From: Balanoglossus misakiensis
Lineage: Eukaryota > Hemichordata
Reading direction: 5' to 3'
NCBI GenBank assembly: GCA_040954595.2
Contig: CM082590.2
Location: 992,001-1,056,000, forward strand
DNA length: 64,000 bases
Every line of letters starts with the position of its first letter. Position 1 is the stretch's first letter. The position numbers and the translations under genes are program-made. This document shows positions 1 to 13,163 of the stretch, in pieces. The notes under the pieces are model-generated. The model ran no database searches. It saw nothing but the letters and a program-made list of their open reading frames with translations, and was not told the origin of the DNA.

Positions 1-154
1 TTGTTTTGGACATCCATAACAAGGGGAGTCTTTCGGCTACATCACCGCAGCATGTGGGTTATTGTGGCAAACCACTCTACTAAACCAATTATCTGGTGCA
101 ATTGATATATTATTCTAGCCACATGCATCTCTTACTGCAGCAGAGCCTGTGCTG

Positions 155-1552
155 AGGGACTGTTCAGTTTTTACGGCGGGGATAGGCAACAAAATCCAGG
201 AGGTCACATAAATTTTGATATCAAAAGGGGGGGGTCATCTTTTTTGAGATATTGAGGGGGTCACATGCTTTTGCCCCCCAAAGGTTGGTTTTCAGTCCAC
301 AAAAATGCAGTTTCGAGCCCTTTAGTTAACAAAATTTTCTATAACCACCTCTATTCTTTGCAACATTTCATTTATTGGTGGTTTATCAAGTGAACCATAG
401 CAGAGTACTTGCTACCCCCCACCCCTACGGATGCTAAGTTTGAGTGGCAAAAGTAAAATTCGTCCTTGCGTATATTGAGTTGATTTGTTTTTAAGTAAAT
501 TAAAATGCAACTTTGAGGTCCGTATTTTACACCCACTCCCCCACACACTTTTCACTTGTTAAGCTCTGCTGTCACTTGTGTCAGCCAAGCTGTAGCAGTA
601 TGTTGATAAGTGTCTGTCCTTCGTCCGTCCCTCCGTCGTCCGTCAACTTTTGGTATTTCAATCTTCTTCTTTAAAACAACTTAGCATATTTAGCTGAAAT
701 TTGGTTGGAATGTGTGTTATGTTGCCCTTAACTGATTTTGTTAATTTGGATTTGATGGGGTCATGAATATGCAAATTAGATCTAAAATAGAAGTTTTGGT
801 AACAATCTTCTTCTCCACAATTACATGTACAATGGAGCTGAAATTTGGTAGGAATGTGTGTTATGGTGCCCCTACCTGATTTTGTTAATTGGAATTTTGT
901 TGGGGTCATGAATATGCAAATTAGAACATTGGTGCTTTCTTTTGATGTTGTTCTTTAGGATTCAATTCTTTCTTTCTTTAGCACAATGAATCAAGCTGAA
1001 TTTGGATAAATACTTGTGATGACTTAAATACTTGTGATGTCTATGTTTGGTTTTGTTCAATAGAATACAATTGTTATGAATTAAAACCTAGGGTGTTCAT
1101 ATCATTGCCCAGGTTACACTGTTAAAGTCAGCAGAGCTCTTTTGACCGTTAGGTCACTTGTTTGTTTATACTAATTCTACCTACCATTGTATTGACCTAT
1201 CATTTTGATTTATTCTTAGATTTTTTATTACAACACCATAATGTACTTTTTTATACCTCAATTGTAAATTTCGGTAAGAATTTTAATGAGTGAGGAGGTG
1301 TGGGGAACATCTTTCCCTTTATTGCATACAGTACACATAAGATCAGGATGTCGAGCATGCTGTTGGAAACAGCTGTTTTCCTCCACAAGTAGTTGTGTAA
1401 TGTTTTCAGGGAGGTCATCCTATTTTCTTGCCTGTCAAACAGGAGGTCATCATTTTTTGTCCTGGGTGAAGGGGGGGGGTCTGCCTGATTTTGAAAGCCG
1501 ATGACACCAACTTGCTGACTCTCCCCAGCCATAAAAAAACTGAACAGTCCCT
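155..1552. mobile_element. Non-autonomous element with inverted ends
   Basis: The stretch begins with AGGGACTGTTCAGTTTTTACGGC-like sequence (first 20 bases from 155) and ends with its inverted copy at about 1529-1552, differing mainly by the length of the T run. The interior has no convincing reading frame and contains G-rich tracts with a recurring 'gaggtcat' phrase near each end (about 200-265 and 1410-1480). I see no clear target-site duplication, so the superfamily is open. The left half (about 365-455) is diverged kin of sequence at about 5015-5115. Confidence 0.5.
659..929. repeat. Two-unit tandem repeat (~125-150 bp)
   Basis: Two diverged units share the order: CTTCTTCT start, 'agctgaaatttggt(t/a)ggaatgtgtgttatg', 'ctgattttgttaatt', and 'ggggtcatgaatatgcaaattag'. 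A C/T-rich 'gtccgtcc' tract lies just upstream at 614-650. The 83-aa minus-strand frame across it only reflects the repeat. Confidence 0.6.
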
Positions 1553-2562
1553 TATGACTCGTTGATGGGACACAACGGAACCAGCACTGCATCATGATAA
1601 TCAAGTGCTGTGGAAGTACATGTACCTAAGAAAATGTAGCATATGCACGAGACCTCGTCTACAGTGTGACAGTAATAGATCACCCTGTTATCTTAAAAAA
1701 GCCCCACAATCAATGCAATTGCAATGAATATCCCAAACAGTTAACACTACTGGAAGAGTCATTGATTTTAATTTCTGGAGGGGCTGAAGGATTTGTGTAT
1801 CATTTGTGTATCACTCTAAAAACAAAAATTTAAATTTGTTGATGAATGCCAGCAAAAAGCAGATGACCTGCTCACTTTTTGTGAATATTTAAGCCTCTGT
1901 GTAGCGTCGATTTAAATGACAAAAATGCTAAAAAAAAGAATGAGATTCACCATCTTTTGTGACAATGTACGTTTGATTTTTTTTACTCCACACCATAAGC
2001 CAGCATTTTTCTCTCCAAAAATCCCCATCCCCTTTATCGCATAAACAATGGGGCTAAATATTTACATGTATTTATAGATAAAATTCAGACTATGCTACTA
2101 TACAGAGGGTTACTTATAATTACAGTTTTCATGTTTGTGCTACATTTTCTAAATGTATGTGTTCCTCTGTAATTACTCAGCATTATTGCCTCTTGTTGTG
2201 CTCCTGGTTCGGTATTAGTAATATCTACCCTTATGTTATCCACGTTGCCAATGCCCAGCCATGCCACTGACACAACAAAGCCCTATACCCATTGCTGGGA
2301 ATTGTGATCTAACTGGTATCCCCTTGAAGTCAATCTCAAATTGTGTTTATCTGTTGATTGGACACAGGATATACATGATTAACTTCAATAAAGGATTGGT
2401 AACATTTCAAAGAAATAAGCCCAGTTTTCATTATAATACAGACGCTAGTCCTCAGAATGCTGGGGTCCCTGTGACCCCCTCCTCTTGGAAATAAGGCGTC
2501 GCGCCACCACTATGCATGACAGGCAAAGAGAATTGCAGAGCGCCATCTAGTATTCAACAAAG

Positions 2563-2760
2563 GTTATGAACATAAAAATGGTTTTCATAAACACAAAAAT
2601 GGATTTCATGAACACAATAATGATTTTCAAGAACACAAACATGGATTTCATGAAAACAAGAATGATTTTCAAGAACACAAACATGGATTTCATGAAAACA
2701 ATAATGATTTTCAAGAACACAAACATGGATTTCATGAAAACAAACATGGTTTTAATGAAT
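2563..2760. repeat. 42-bp minisatellite, copy 1
   Basis: Tandem units of about 42 bp alternate 'aacaatgattttcaagaacac' (written here over its 21-bp half) and 'aaacatggatttcatgaa' type halves. The period is a multiple of three, so several frames stay open on both strands; the resulting 66-124-aa frames are periodic (14-residue repeat) and lack other support as genes. Copy 2 has fewer units. Confidence 0.85.
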
Positions 2761-3289
2761 TGTCAACACTTGGCTTGCCATTTAAGACTGTGTTCAATTT
2801 CGTCATCAATTGTTTGAAAACACACAGGACATCCCCAGAGCTAAGTTACCCCAGCAATCAGTTTCATCTCAGCTTGCAAATGGGGACTTGTCTTGTGTTC
2901 GTTCAGACTGTCTGTAGTCGTGTTGACAGTCTTTTGTGCTTAATGGTGAACCTAGAAATCTTCTTTCCTTTGAATTGATATAGGCCCCATGAACAATTTC
3001 AGCTTATTTGCCAATGTGGTAACGCAGTGCCATTAATCTAATTTGCATAATCAAAAATGGCCGCCAAATACCTCCTCTGAAATAAAATCTGATCTATGTA
3101 TCTCAAAATCATGTGTTATATCTATAAGTCAGGTTTTGCATTCATATTGGTTCGTTAAACCCTGGTGCGGGGTAAACCCTCGGAGATAGGTGCCGTTAAT
3201 CCGAATTTTTGGTAAGGAAGGTTTGAGAAGTCCAGACTATGTAAAAAATGGTGATGATTCAAAAAAAGTCACTCTTATTGACCCCACTC

Positions 3290-4760
3290 AAGACAAAATT
3301 GCCATTTTGGCCTATTTAACCCAAAAAGGTCATTTTTAGAAAACACTAAAAACACACTGTTTTCGTCACACTCTGAGATTTGATGACATAAGATATGTTT
3401 ATTCTATGTAAAATTTAGTGAATAATACGAAAAAAGCAGTCAGATTGACCCAAAACAACACAGAATTGTCTTTTCGACCATTTTTTGCCCCAAAAAACGT
3501 CATTTTTAGAAAAAAATTAAAACACATAGTTTTCTTCATAATGATTTATCTGGGAATATATGGAAAGTCAATTCTATGTTAAAAGTGGTGACTCTAAAAA
3601 GTAAAGCAGTTTTTTGACCTCAATCAATACAAAATGCCATTTTGGGCCATTTTTTAAGGTTAAAAAAGGTCATTTTTACAAAAAAACTAAAAACAAAGTG
3701 TTTTCTTCATATTCAAAGATCATTTGATATATCGAAATGGTCATTCTATGTAAAAATTTGTGCTGATTCCAGAAATAGCAGTCTAATTCACCCTACTCAA
3801 GAAAAATGCCATTTTTGCCACTTTTTGCCCAAAAACGTCAATTTTAGAAAAAAAATCAAAACTTATATATTTTCTTCACTTTCGGAGATCTGATTATGTA
3901 TTATATGCCCACCCTATGTAAAATTTGGTGATTATTCAAAAAAGAAAAGTTTTATTGAACCAACCTAATGCAAAAATGCCCTTTTGGAAATATTTTGCCC
4001 AAAAAGGCCATTTTTAGAAGAAAACAAAATAAAAACAGACTTTTCTTCATAAAGTTCAAAGATCATGTGATGTATGAAATGTCCCTTCTATGTAAAAAAT
4101 GGTGCTGATTCCAGAAATTGCAGTCTTATTGACCTTACTCAAGACAAAATTGCCATTTTTGACTCTTTTTGCCCAAAACGTCATTTGTAGTAAACACCCA
4201 AAGCTTACATATTTTCTCCACTTTCGGAGATCTGATAATGTATTATATGCCCACTCTATGTGACAAATTTCCAAAAAAGCAGTTTTATTGATGCCGCTAA
4301 AGATAAAAGGCCCAAAAAGTGGCATTTCTACAAAATACTAAAAATATGCCATTTTCTTCCCATTGGTGATCTAATGATAAATAAAAGTATATTTTATCTT
4401 GAAAGTAGTGACATTTAAAAACCCCACTCTTATGCCATTTTCTTCCCATTGGTGATCTAATGATAAATAAAAGTATATTTTATCTTGAAAGTAGTGACAT
4501 TTAAAAACCCCACTCTTACTGACCCAACAGAGGGAAAAAGTACCATTTTGGCCTCTTTGCTCAAAAAGGTAACTGTGAGAAAAAATAAAAACAAACTTAT
4601 TTCTTCATTTTCAGAGCTCTTGTGATTATGGAAATTCCTGTCTTTTGGCAAAAAATATGCTGATACCAGCACAACGGTCTTATTGAGACACCCCGCTTAG
4701 TACAAAATTGCCAATTAGCCATCTTTTGGTCAACAATAGTCATTTTCAGAAAAGAAATAT
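3290..4760. repeat. ~168-bp degenerate satellite, copy 1
   Basis: Landmarks such as 'gccattttggcc' followed by 'aaaaaggtcatttttaga' recur near 3301, 3470, 3637, 3808, 3977, 4151, 4541 and 4705, a spacing of about 165-175 bp. Each unit also has 'ttcttcat', 'gagatctgat' and 'tctatgtaaaa' landmarks. Within it, an 86-bp piece is directly duplicated (4346-4431 and 4432-4517). Short reading frames across the array are shadows of the repeat. Confidence 0.8.
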
Positions 4761-5249
4761 AATTGATGTTTTTGCCTTTTGATTTTATATCTATATTTAA
4801 AATGTCATAACCATATAATATCAATTGAATTGTAGATGTTGAAAGACAGAGTTGCCAAAATTTGGCACATTTAGCCCAAAACTGAACTCAACAATAAGAC
4901 GATCCATGTTGATAGCAAATCAGAAAGCTATTCCTAAGCTTCACGGTATTTTACAAAAGTTTGTAATGTGGGAGAGGGACACACCCTCTACAACCAGCCC
5001 TTCATTCTCCGCCACATTTCATTTATTTACTGGTTTGTCTAGTTTACCAGGGAAGAGTACTTGCCAGTTGACCCACACCCACCAATGCTAACTTTGAGTG
5101 GAGTGGCAAAAGTAAAACCCTCTTGAAATCATGTTGTTTTAGGGCCATGAGATAAAACACCCGATTTAGCATTCTGTTTCATCTCATTCATACTGTGCAT
5201 ATATAATACCGGATCAGCGCTTGGGCCCGACAATGCTGCTTGCAGCTTT

Positions 5250-5256
<7 letters not shown>

Positions 5257-5298
<42 letters not shown>

Positions 5299-8200
5299 GT
5301 TAAGGGGTTTAAAGAATTATATAAACAATCTATCAATTTAATAAGCACGGGTGGATTTCCTGTACAATCATTCGTGATACTTCAGATTCATAAAGACAAC
5401 ATTTTTCAAAGTGGCCTATGTATCTAAAATTGCAGACGACGTTTCAACGCTTTCAGTTGGAGATTTTCTACCTAATATTCACAAAAAGACCTCGGGTATT
5501 GTTAAACACTATTTAAAACCTTGTTACCCAGTGAGTCTGGTGGCGTGTGTACGACAGATCTGAGGTACAAAACTTCGCTCGAAACCCAACACGAGTTGGA
5601 GACCGAGTTTATTTACGTACAACATTGTAGCAATTTTTCGTATGTTTGCGCGCGCTCTGAAATCACGCGATGTCAACTGAGTGTGAACGAGCTGTTTCGC
5701 GTCGTGTCGTCTGCCCAGTTTTCGTGGCTAAAACGACAGGAATAATACCCCAGTTGGCTTTAGAATTGCACATATCATGAGATTTGAGCGCCATAGAAAC
5801 CGCAGATATCGTGGAACAGGAAGGTTAGTGTTAAAATTATTGTTTTTAATCAAAGTATTGACCTCTGAGTTATGCTACGTTTGTGTCGGTGTCAAACGGA
5901 CGCAATGTTTACAATGTACAAGGCAGCCAAATAGAATCAGATAAATGAAGAAATGTTATCACGATACTTTGGATTTCGTGTTATTATTTCTCGGGAATTT
6001 TATTGTTTTCTCAGACGAGGTGACAGGACAGACACACGAGGCATCTCGCGGTTCCGTTTTCAATGTTGAATTTTATGTTTTGGCTGTATTTGCGTGTCAG
6101 CTGACAGGTCTTCGCATTCATCAGAAGCTATCGTGCGTCGCTGAGATTTGATTCTTCATAGACGAAAATTATTTCATAACCATACCAAATAAAACATTTC
6201 CAGAAATTTAGAAGTTTGCAGACTTTTCTGCTAGTTGTCTATTTAGTGTTGAAGTCACGCTGAACTGCCAAATTTAACACAGACTCGCTGTCAATACTCA
6301 AACAGTGTACTTCTACGAGTGTGTCCTGTAACTGCCTTCCTTCAATAACCCATGTCATACAACAACAAATAGACGGTAAACGTTTATGCAATACCAATGA
6401 ATTTATGTTTTAAAACTGGTCGACAGTCTGGAAATGCATGAACAATCGATTGATTGGATTCCTTAACGATACTATTGTATCTTGTATTTTTTTGTAGTTA
6501 CACTGTGGAAATCGGCAGGCAGCATTGCCAGTTTTTCTGCACATGCGCAGTTCCTCTGTCTTGAAAGAAAAGTCAAATTTCACCAACTTATTATTGTGCA
6601 TTCGGAAAATAAACCCCAAATATTTTCTTTGTGAACAAAAATACTGCCAGTGTGATTTTGTGTTCAAATCCAACCAATTATTATGTAAATTGACTTGTGA
6701 TACCCTCTCTTAGCACAAAAAGCATAATTTCAGCCCCAAAATGGTTGCCATAGAAACATGTGATCACTAAACGGATATCATTTTTGTTCTTATTGAGCCA
6801 AGAAACCCCTATGGTGAAATTTTTGTGGAAATCGGTCCTATTATTATTAAAATTATTATTTTTATATAATTCTTTATTTAACTAGTTAAGGGGTTTAAAG
6901 AATTATATAAACAATCTATCAATTTAATAAGCACGGGTGGATTTCCTGTACAATCATTCGTGATACTTCAGATTCATAAAGACAACATTTTTCAAAGTGG
7001 CCTATGTATCTAAAATTGCAGACGACGTTTCAACGCTTTCGGTTGGAGATTTTCTACCTAATATTCACAAAAAGACCTCGGGTATTGTTAAACACTATTT
7101 AAAACCTTGTTATCCGGTGAGTCTGGTGGCGTGTGTACGACAGATCTGAGGTACAAAACTTCGCTCGAAACCCAACACGAGTTGGAGACCGAGTTTATTT
7201 ACGTACAACATTGTAGCAATTTTTCGTATGTTTGCGCGCGCTCTGGAATCACGCGATGTCAACTGAGTGTGAACGAGCTGTTTCGCGTCGTGTCGTCTGC
7301 CCAGTTTTCGTGGCTAAAACGACAGGAATAATACCCCAGTTGGCTTTAGAATTGCACATATCGTGAGATTTGAGCGCCATAGAAACTGCAGATATCGTGG
7401 AACAGGAAGGTTACTATTTAAATCATTGATTTTAATGGAAGAAATGACCTGAGTTATGCTACGTTTGTGTCGGTGTCAAACGGACGCAATGTTTACACGG
7501 CAGCCAAATAGCATCGGAGAAATGAAGAAATTTTATCACGATACTTTGGATTTCGTGTTATTATTTCTCGGGAATTTATTGTTTTCTCAGACGTGGTGAC
7601 AGAATAGACACACGAGGCATCTCGCGGCTCCGTTTTCTATGTTGAATTTTATGATTTGACTGCATTTGCGTGTCAGCTGAAGGGTCTTCGCATTCATCAG
7701 AAGGTATCGTGCGTCACTGAGATTTGATTCTTCCTAAACGAAAATTATTTCATAACCATACCAAATAAAACATTCCCAGAAATTTAGAAGTTTGCAGACT
7801 TTTCTGCTAGTTGTCTATTTAGTGTTGAAGTCACGCTGAACTGCCAAATTTAACAGACTCGCCGTCAACACTCAAAAAGTGTGTACTTCTACGAGTGTGT
7901 CCTGTAACTGCCTTCCTTCAATAACCCATGTCATACAACAACAAATAGACGGTAAACGTTTATGCAATACCAATGAATTTATGTTTTAAAACTGGTCGAC
8001 AGTCTGGAAATGCATGAACAATCGATTGATTGGATTCCTTAACGATACTATTGTATCTTGTATTTTTTTGTAGTTACACTGTGGAAATCGGCAAGCAGCA
8101 TTGCCAGTTGTTCTGCACATGCGCAGTTCCTCTGTCTTGAAAGAAAAGTCAAATTTCACCAACTTATTATTGTGCATTCGGAAAATAAACCCCAAATGTT

Positions 8201-8456
8201 TTCTTTGTGAACAAAAATACTGCCAGTGTGATTTTGTGTTCAAATCCAACCAATTATTATGTAAATTGACTTGTGATACCCTCTCTTAGCACAAAAAGCA
8301 TAATTTCAGCCCCAAAATGGTTGCCATAGAAACATGGGATCACTAAACGGATATCATTTTTGTTCTTTTCGAGCCAAGATACCCCTATGGTGAAATTTTT
8401 GTGGAAATCGGTCCTATTATTATTAAAATTATTATCTTTATATAATTCTTTATTTA

Positions 8457-8536
<80 letters not shown>

Positions 8537-9329
8537 TAACAGTTTAGGGGGTTTAAAGAATTATATTATATAATTTATTTATTTAATAGCACAGGTGGAT
8601 TTTCTGTATAATCATTCCTGTTTCTTGAGCGCTAAAGACATCATTTTTCATTTAGTTCAAGTGTATCATGAAGATAGGCCTATATCTAAAAATGCAGACA
8701 ATTCAACGCTTCCGGTTGGAGATTTTCCATTTATACACAAAAAACACGGGTATAGTTAATACTATTTAAAACCTTGTTACCCGGTGAGTCTGGTGGCGTG
8801 TATACGACAGATCTGAGGTACAAAACTTAGCTCGAAATCTAATGGGAGTTGGAGACCGAGTTTATTTACGTACAACATTGTAGCAACTTTTCGTATGTTT
8901 GCGTGCGCTCTGAAATCACGCGATGTCAACTGAGTGTGAACGAGCTGTTTCGCGTCGTGTCGTCTGCCCAGTTTTCGAGGCTAAAACGAGAGGAATAATA
9001 CCCCAGTTGGCTTTAGAATTGCACATATCGTGAGATTTGAGCGCCATAGAAACCGCAGATATTGTGGAACAGGAAGGTTAGTGTTCAAATCATTGTTTTT
9101 AATCGAAGTATTGACCTCTGAGTTATGCTACGTTTGTGTTGGTGCCAAACAGACCCGATGTTACACAGAAATATTATCACGATACTTTGCCTTTCGTATT
9201 ATTATTTTTCGGGAATTTTATGGTTTTCTCAGACGAGGTGACAGAACAGACACACAATGCATGTCGCGGTTTTGTTTTCAATGTTTAATTTTATATTTTG
9301 ACTGTATTTGCATGTCAGCTGATGGGTCT
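5257..9329. repeat. R array 1: three ~1.58 kb repeats with (TTA)n
   Basis: Contains (TTA)n at 5257-5295, R1 about 5296-6880, R2 about 6884-8456, (TTA)n at 8457-8538, and R3 about 8539-9329 (truncated). A monomer begins around 'ccagttaaggggtttaaag' and ends around 'gtggaaatcggtcctatt' then TTA/ATT runs. R1 and R2 are offset by 1586 bp. R3 belongs to a diverged subtype also seen at 14760 and 21070. Short open frames of 62-104 aa recur in each unit but shift between copies and show no domain, so I do not call genes. I see no terminal inverted repeats; class of repeat unknown. Confidence 0.8.
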
Positions 9330-9898
9330 TATTGAGACACCCCGCTTAGTACAAAATTGCCAATTAGCCATCTTTTGGTCAACAATAGTCATTTTCAGAA
9401 AAGAAATATAATTGATGTTTTTGCCTTTTGATTTTATATCTATATTTAAAATGTCATAACCATATAATATCAATTGAATTGTAGATGTTGAAAGACAGAG
9501 TTGCCAAAATTTGGCACATTTAGCCCAAAACTGAACTCAACAATAAGACGATCCATGTTGATAGCAAATCAGAAAGCTATTCCTAAGCTTCACGGTATTT
9601 TACAAAAGTTTGTAATGTGGGAGAGGGACACACCCTCTACAACCAGCCCTTCATTCTCCGCCACATTTCATTTATTTACTGGTTTGTCTAGTTTACCAGG
9701 GAAGAGTACTTGCCAGTTGACCCACACCCACCAATGCTAACTTTGAGTGGAGTGGCAAAAGTAAAACCCTCTTGAAATCATGTTGTTTTAGGGCCATGAG
9801 ATAAAACACCCGATTTAGCATTCTGTTTCATCTCATTCATACTGTGCATATATAATACCGGATCAGCGCTTGGGCCCGACAATGCTGCTTGCAGCTTT

Positions 9899-9947
<49 letters not shown>

Positions 9948-12900
9948 GTTAAGGGGTTTAAAGAATTATATAAACAATCTATCAATTTAATAAGCACGGG
10001 TGGATTTCCTGTACAATCATTCGTGATACTTCAGATTCATAAAGACAACATTTTTCAAAGTGGCCTATGTATCTAAAATTGCAGACGACGTTTCAACGCT
10101 TTCAGTTGGAGATTTTCTACCTAATATTCACAAAAAGACCTCGGGTATTGTTAAACACTATTTAAAACCTTGTTACCCAGTGAGTCTGGTGGCGTGTGTA
10201 CGACAGATCTGAGGTACAAAACTTCGCTCGAAACCCAACACGAGTTGGAGACCGAGTTTATTTACGTACAACATTGTAGCAATTTTTCGTATGTTTGCGC
10301 GCGCTCTGAAATCACGCGATGTCAACTGAGTGTGAACGAGCTGTTTCGCGTCGTGTCGTCTGCCCAGTTTTCGTGGCTAAAACGACAGGAATAATACCCC
10401 AGTTGGCTTTAGAATTGCACATATCATGAGATTTGAGCGCCATAGAAACCGCAGATATCGTGGAACAGGAAGGTTAGTGTTAAAATTATTGTTTTTAATC
10501 AAAGTATTGACCTCTGAGTTATGCTACGTTTGTGTCGGTGTCAAACGGACGCAATGTTTACAATGTACAAGGCAGCCAAATAGAATCAGATAAATGAAGA
10601 AATGTTATCACGATACTTTGGATTTCGTGTTATTATTTCTCGGGAATTTTATTGTTTTCTCAGACGAGGTGACAGGACAGACACACGAGGCATCTCGCGG
10701 TTCCGTTTTCAATGTTGAATTTTATGTTTTGGCTGTATTTGCGTGTCAGCTGACAGGTCTTCGCATTCATCAGAAGCTATCGTGCGTCGCTGAGATTTGA
10801 TTCTTCATAGACGAAAATTATTTCATAACCATACCAAATAAAACATTTCCAGAAATTTAGAAGTTTGCAGACTTTTCTGCTAGTTGTCTATTTAGTGTTG
10901 AAGTCACGCTGAACTGCCAAATTTAACACAGACTCGCTGTCAATACTCAAACAGTGTACTTCTACGAGTGTGTCCTGTAACTGCCTTCCTTCAATAACCC
11001 ATGTCATACAACAACAAATAGACGGTAAACGTTTATGCAATACCAATGAATTTATGTTTTAAAACTGGTCGACAGTCTGGAAATGCATGAACAATCGATT
11101 GATTGGATTCCTTAACGATACTATTGTATCTTGTATTTTTTTGTAGTTACACTGTGGAAATCGGCAGGCAGCATTGCCAGTTTTTCTGCACATGCGCAGT
11201 TCCTCTGTCTTGAAAGAAAAGTCAAATTTCACCAACTTATTATTGTGCATTCGGAAAATAAACCCCAAATATTTTCTTTGTGAACAAAAATACTGCCAGT
11301 GTGATTTTGTGTTCAAATCCAACCAATTATTATGTAAATTGACTTGTGATACCCTCTCTTAGCACAAAAAGCATAATTTCAGCCCCAAAATGGTTGCCAT
11401 AGAAACATGTGATCACTAAACGGATATCATTTTTGTTCTTATTGAGCCAAGAAACCCCTATGGTGAAATTTTTGTGGAAATCGGTCCTATTATTATTAAA
11501 ATTATTATTTTTATATAATTCTTTATTTAACTAGTTAAGGGGTTTAAAGAATTATATAAACAATCTATCAATTTAATAAGCACGGGTGGATTTCCTGTAC
11601 AATCATTCGTGATACTTCAGATTCATAAAGACAACATTTTTCAAAGTGGCCTATGTATCTAAAATTGCAGACGACGTTTCAACGCTTTCGGTTGGAGATT
11701 TTCTACCTAATATTCACAAAAAGACCTCGGGTATTGTTAAACACTATTTAAAACCTTGTTATCCGGTGAGTCTGGTGGCGTGTGTACGACAGATCTGAGG
11801 TACAAAACTTCGCTCGAAACCCAACACGAGTTGGAGACCGAGTTTATTTACGTACAACATTGTAGCAATTTTTCGTATGTTTGCGCGCGCTCTGGAATCA
11901 CGCGATGTCAACTGAGTGTGAACGAGCTGTTTCGCGTCGTGTCGTCTGCCCAGTTTTCGTGGCTAAAACGACAGGAATAATACCCCAGTTGGCTTTAGAA
12001 TTGCACATATCGTGAGATTTGAGCGCCATAGAAACTGCAGATATCGTGGAACAGGAAGGTTACTATTTAAATCATTGATTTTAATGGAAGAAATGACCTG
12101 AGTTATGCTACGTTTGTGTCGGTGTCAAACGGACGCAATGTTTACACGGCAGCCAAATAGCATCGGAGAAATGAAGAAATTTTATCACGATACTTTGGAT
12201 TTCGTGTTATTATTTCTCGGGAATTTATTGTTTTCTCAGACGTGGTGACAGAATAGACACACGAGGCATCTCGCGGCTCCGTTTTCTATGTTGAATTTTA
12301 TGATTTGACTGCATTTGCGTGTCAGCTGAAGGGTCTTCGCATTCATCAGAAGGTATCGTGCGTCACTGAGATTTGATTCTTCCTAAACGAAAATTATTTC
12401 ATAACCATACCAAATAAAACATTCCCAGAAATTTAGAAGTTTGCAGACTTTTCTGCTAGTTGTCTATTTAGTGTTGAAGTCACGCTGAACTGCCAAATTT
12501 AACAGACTCGCCGTCAACACTCAAAAAGTGTGTACTTCTACGAGTGTGTCCTGTAACTGCCTTCCTTCAATAACCCATGTCATACAACAACAAATAGACG
12601 GTAAACGTTTATGCAATACCAATGAATTTATGTTTTAAAACTGGTCGACAGTCTGGAAATGCATGAACAATCGATTGATTGGATTCCTTAACGATACTAT
12701 TGTATCTTGTATTTTTTTGTAGTTACACTGTGGAAATCGGCAAGCAGCATTGCCAGTTGTTCTGCACATGCGCAGTTCCTCTGTCTTGAAAGAAAAGTCA
12801 AATTTCACCAACTTATTATTGTGCATTCGGAAAATAAACCCCAAATGTTTTCTTTGTGAACAAAAATACTGCCAGTGTGATTTTGTGTTCAAATCCAACC

Positions 12901-13104
12901 AATTATTATGTAAATTGACTTGTGATACCCTCTCTTAGCACAAAAAGCATAATTTCAGCCCCAAAATGGTTGCCATAGAAACATGGGATCACTAAACGGA
13001 TATCATTTTTGTTCTTTTCGAGCCAAGATACCCCTATGGTGAAATTTTTGTGGAAATCGGTCCTATTATTATTAAAATTATTATCTTTATATAATTCTTT
13101 ATTT
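9330..13104. repeat. Second copy of 4649-bp tandem duplication
   Basis: Sequence from 4681 onward is repeated from 9330 at a constant offset of 4649. The joint at 9325-9329 (ggtct) matches both parents (ggtct at 4676-4680 in D, and the 'gatgggtct' of R), so R3 is cut in mid-unit and D sequence resumes. Includes R4 (about 9945-11528) and R5 (about 11533-13104). Confidence 0.9.
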
Positions 13105-13105
13105 A

Positions 13106-13163
<58 letters not shown>

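Larger units (their letters stand above)
1671..5256. repeat. Segmental duplication block D, copy 1
   Basis: Nearly identical to 16007-19461. It contains, in order, unique-looking DNA, a 42-bp minisatellite, and a ~168-bp satellite, followed by a segment (4681-5256) that also reappears at 9330-9905. Against copy 2 it is about 88 bp longer in the minisatellite region, and it keeps short segments near 4887 and 5196 that copy 2 lacks. No gene recognised. Confidence 0.85.

Noticed and set aside
3642-4824. 70-97-codon frames in the 168-bp satellite
   Set aside because: They arise from A/T-rich repeat units without stops and are mirrored in both D copies by duplication only.
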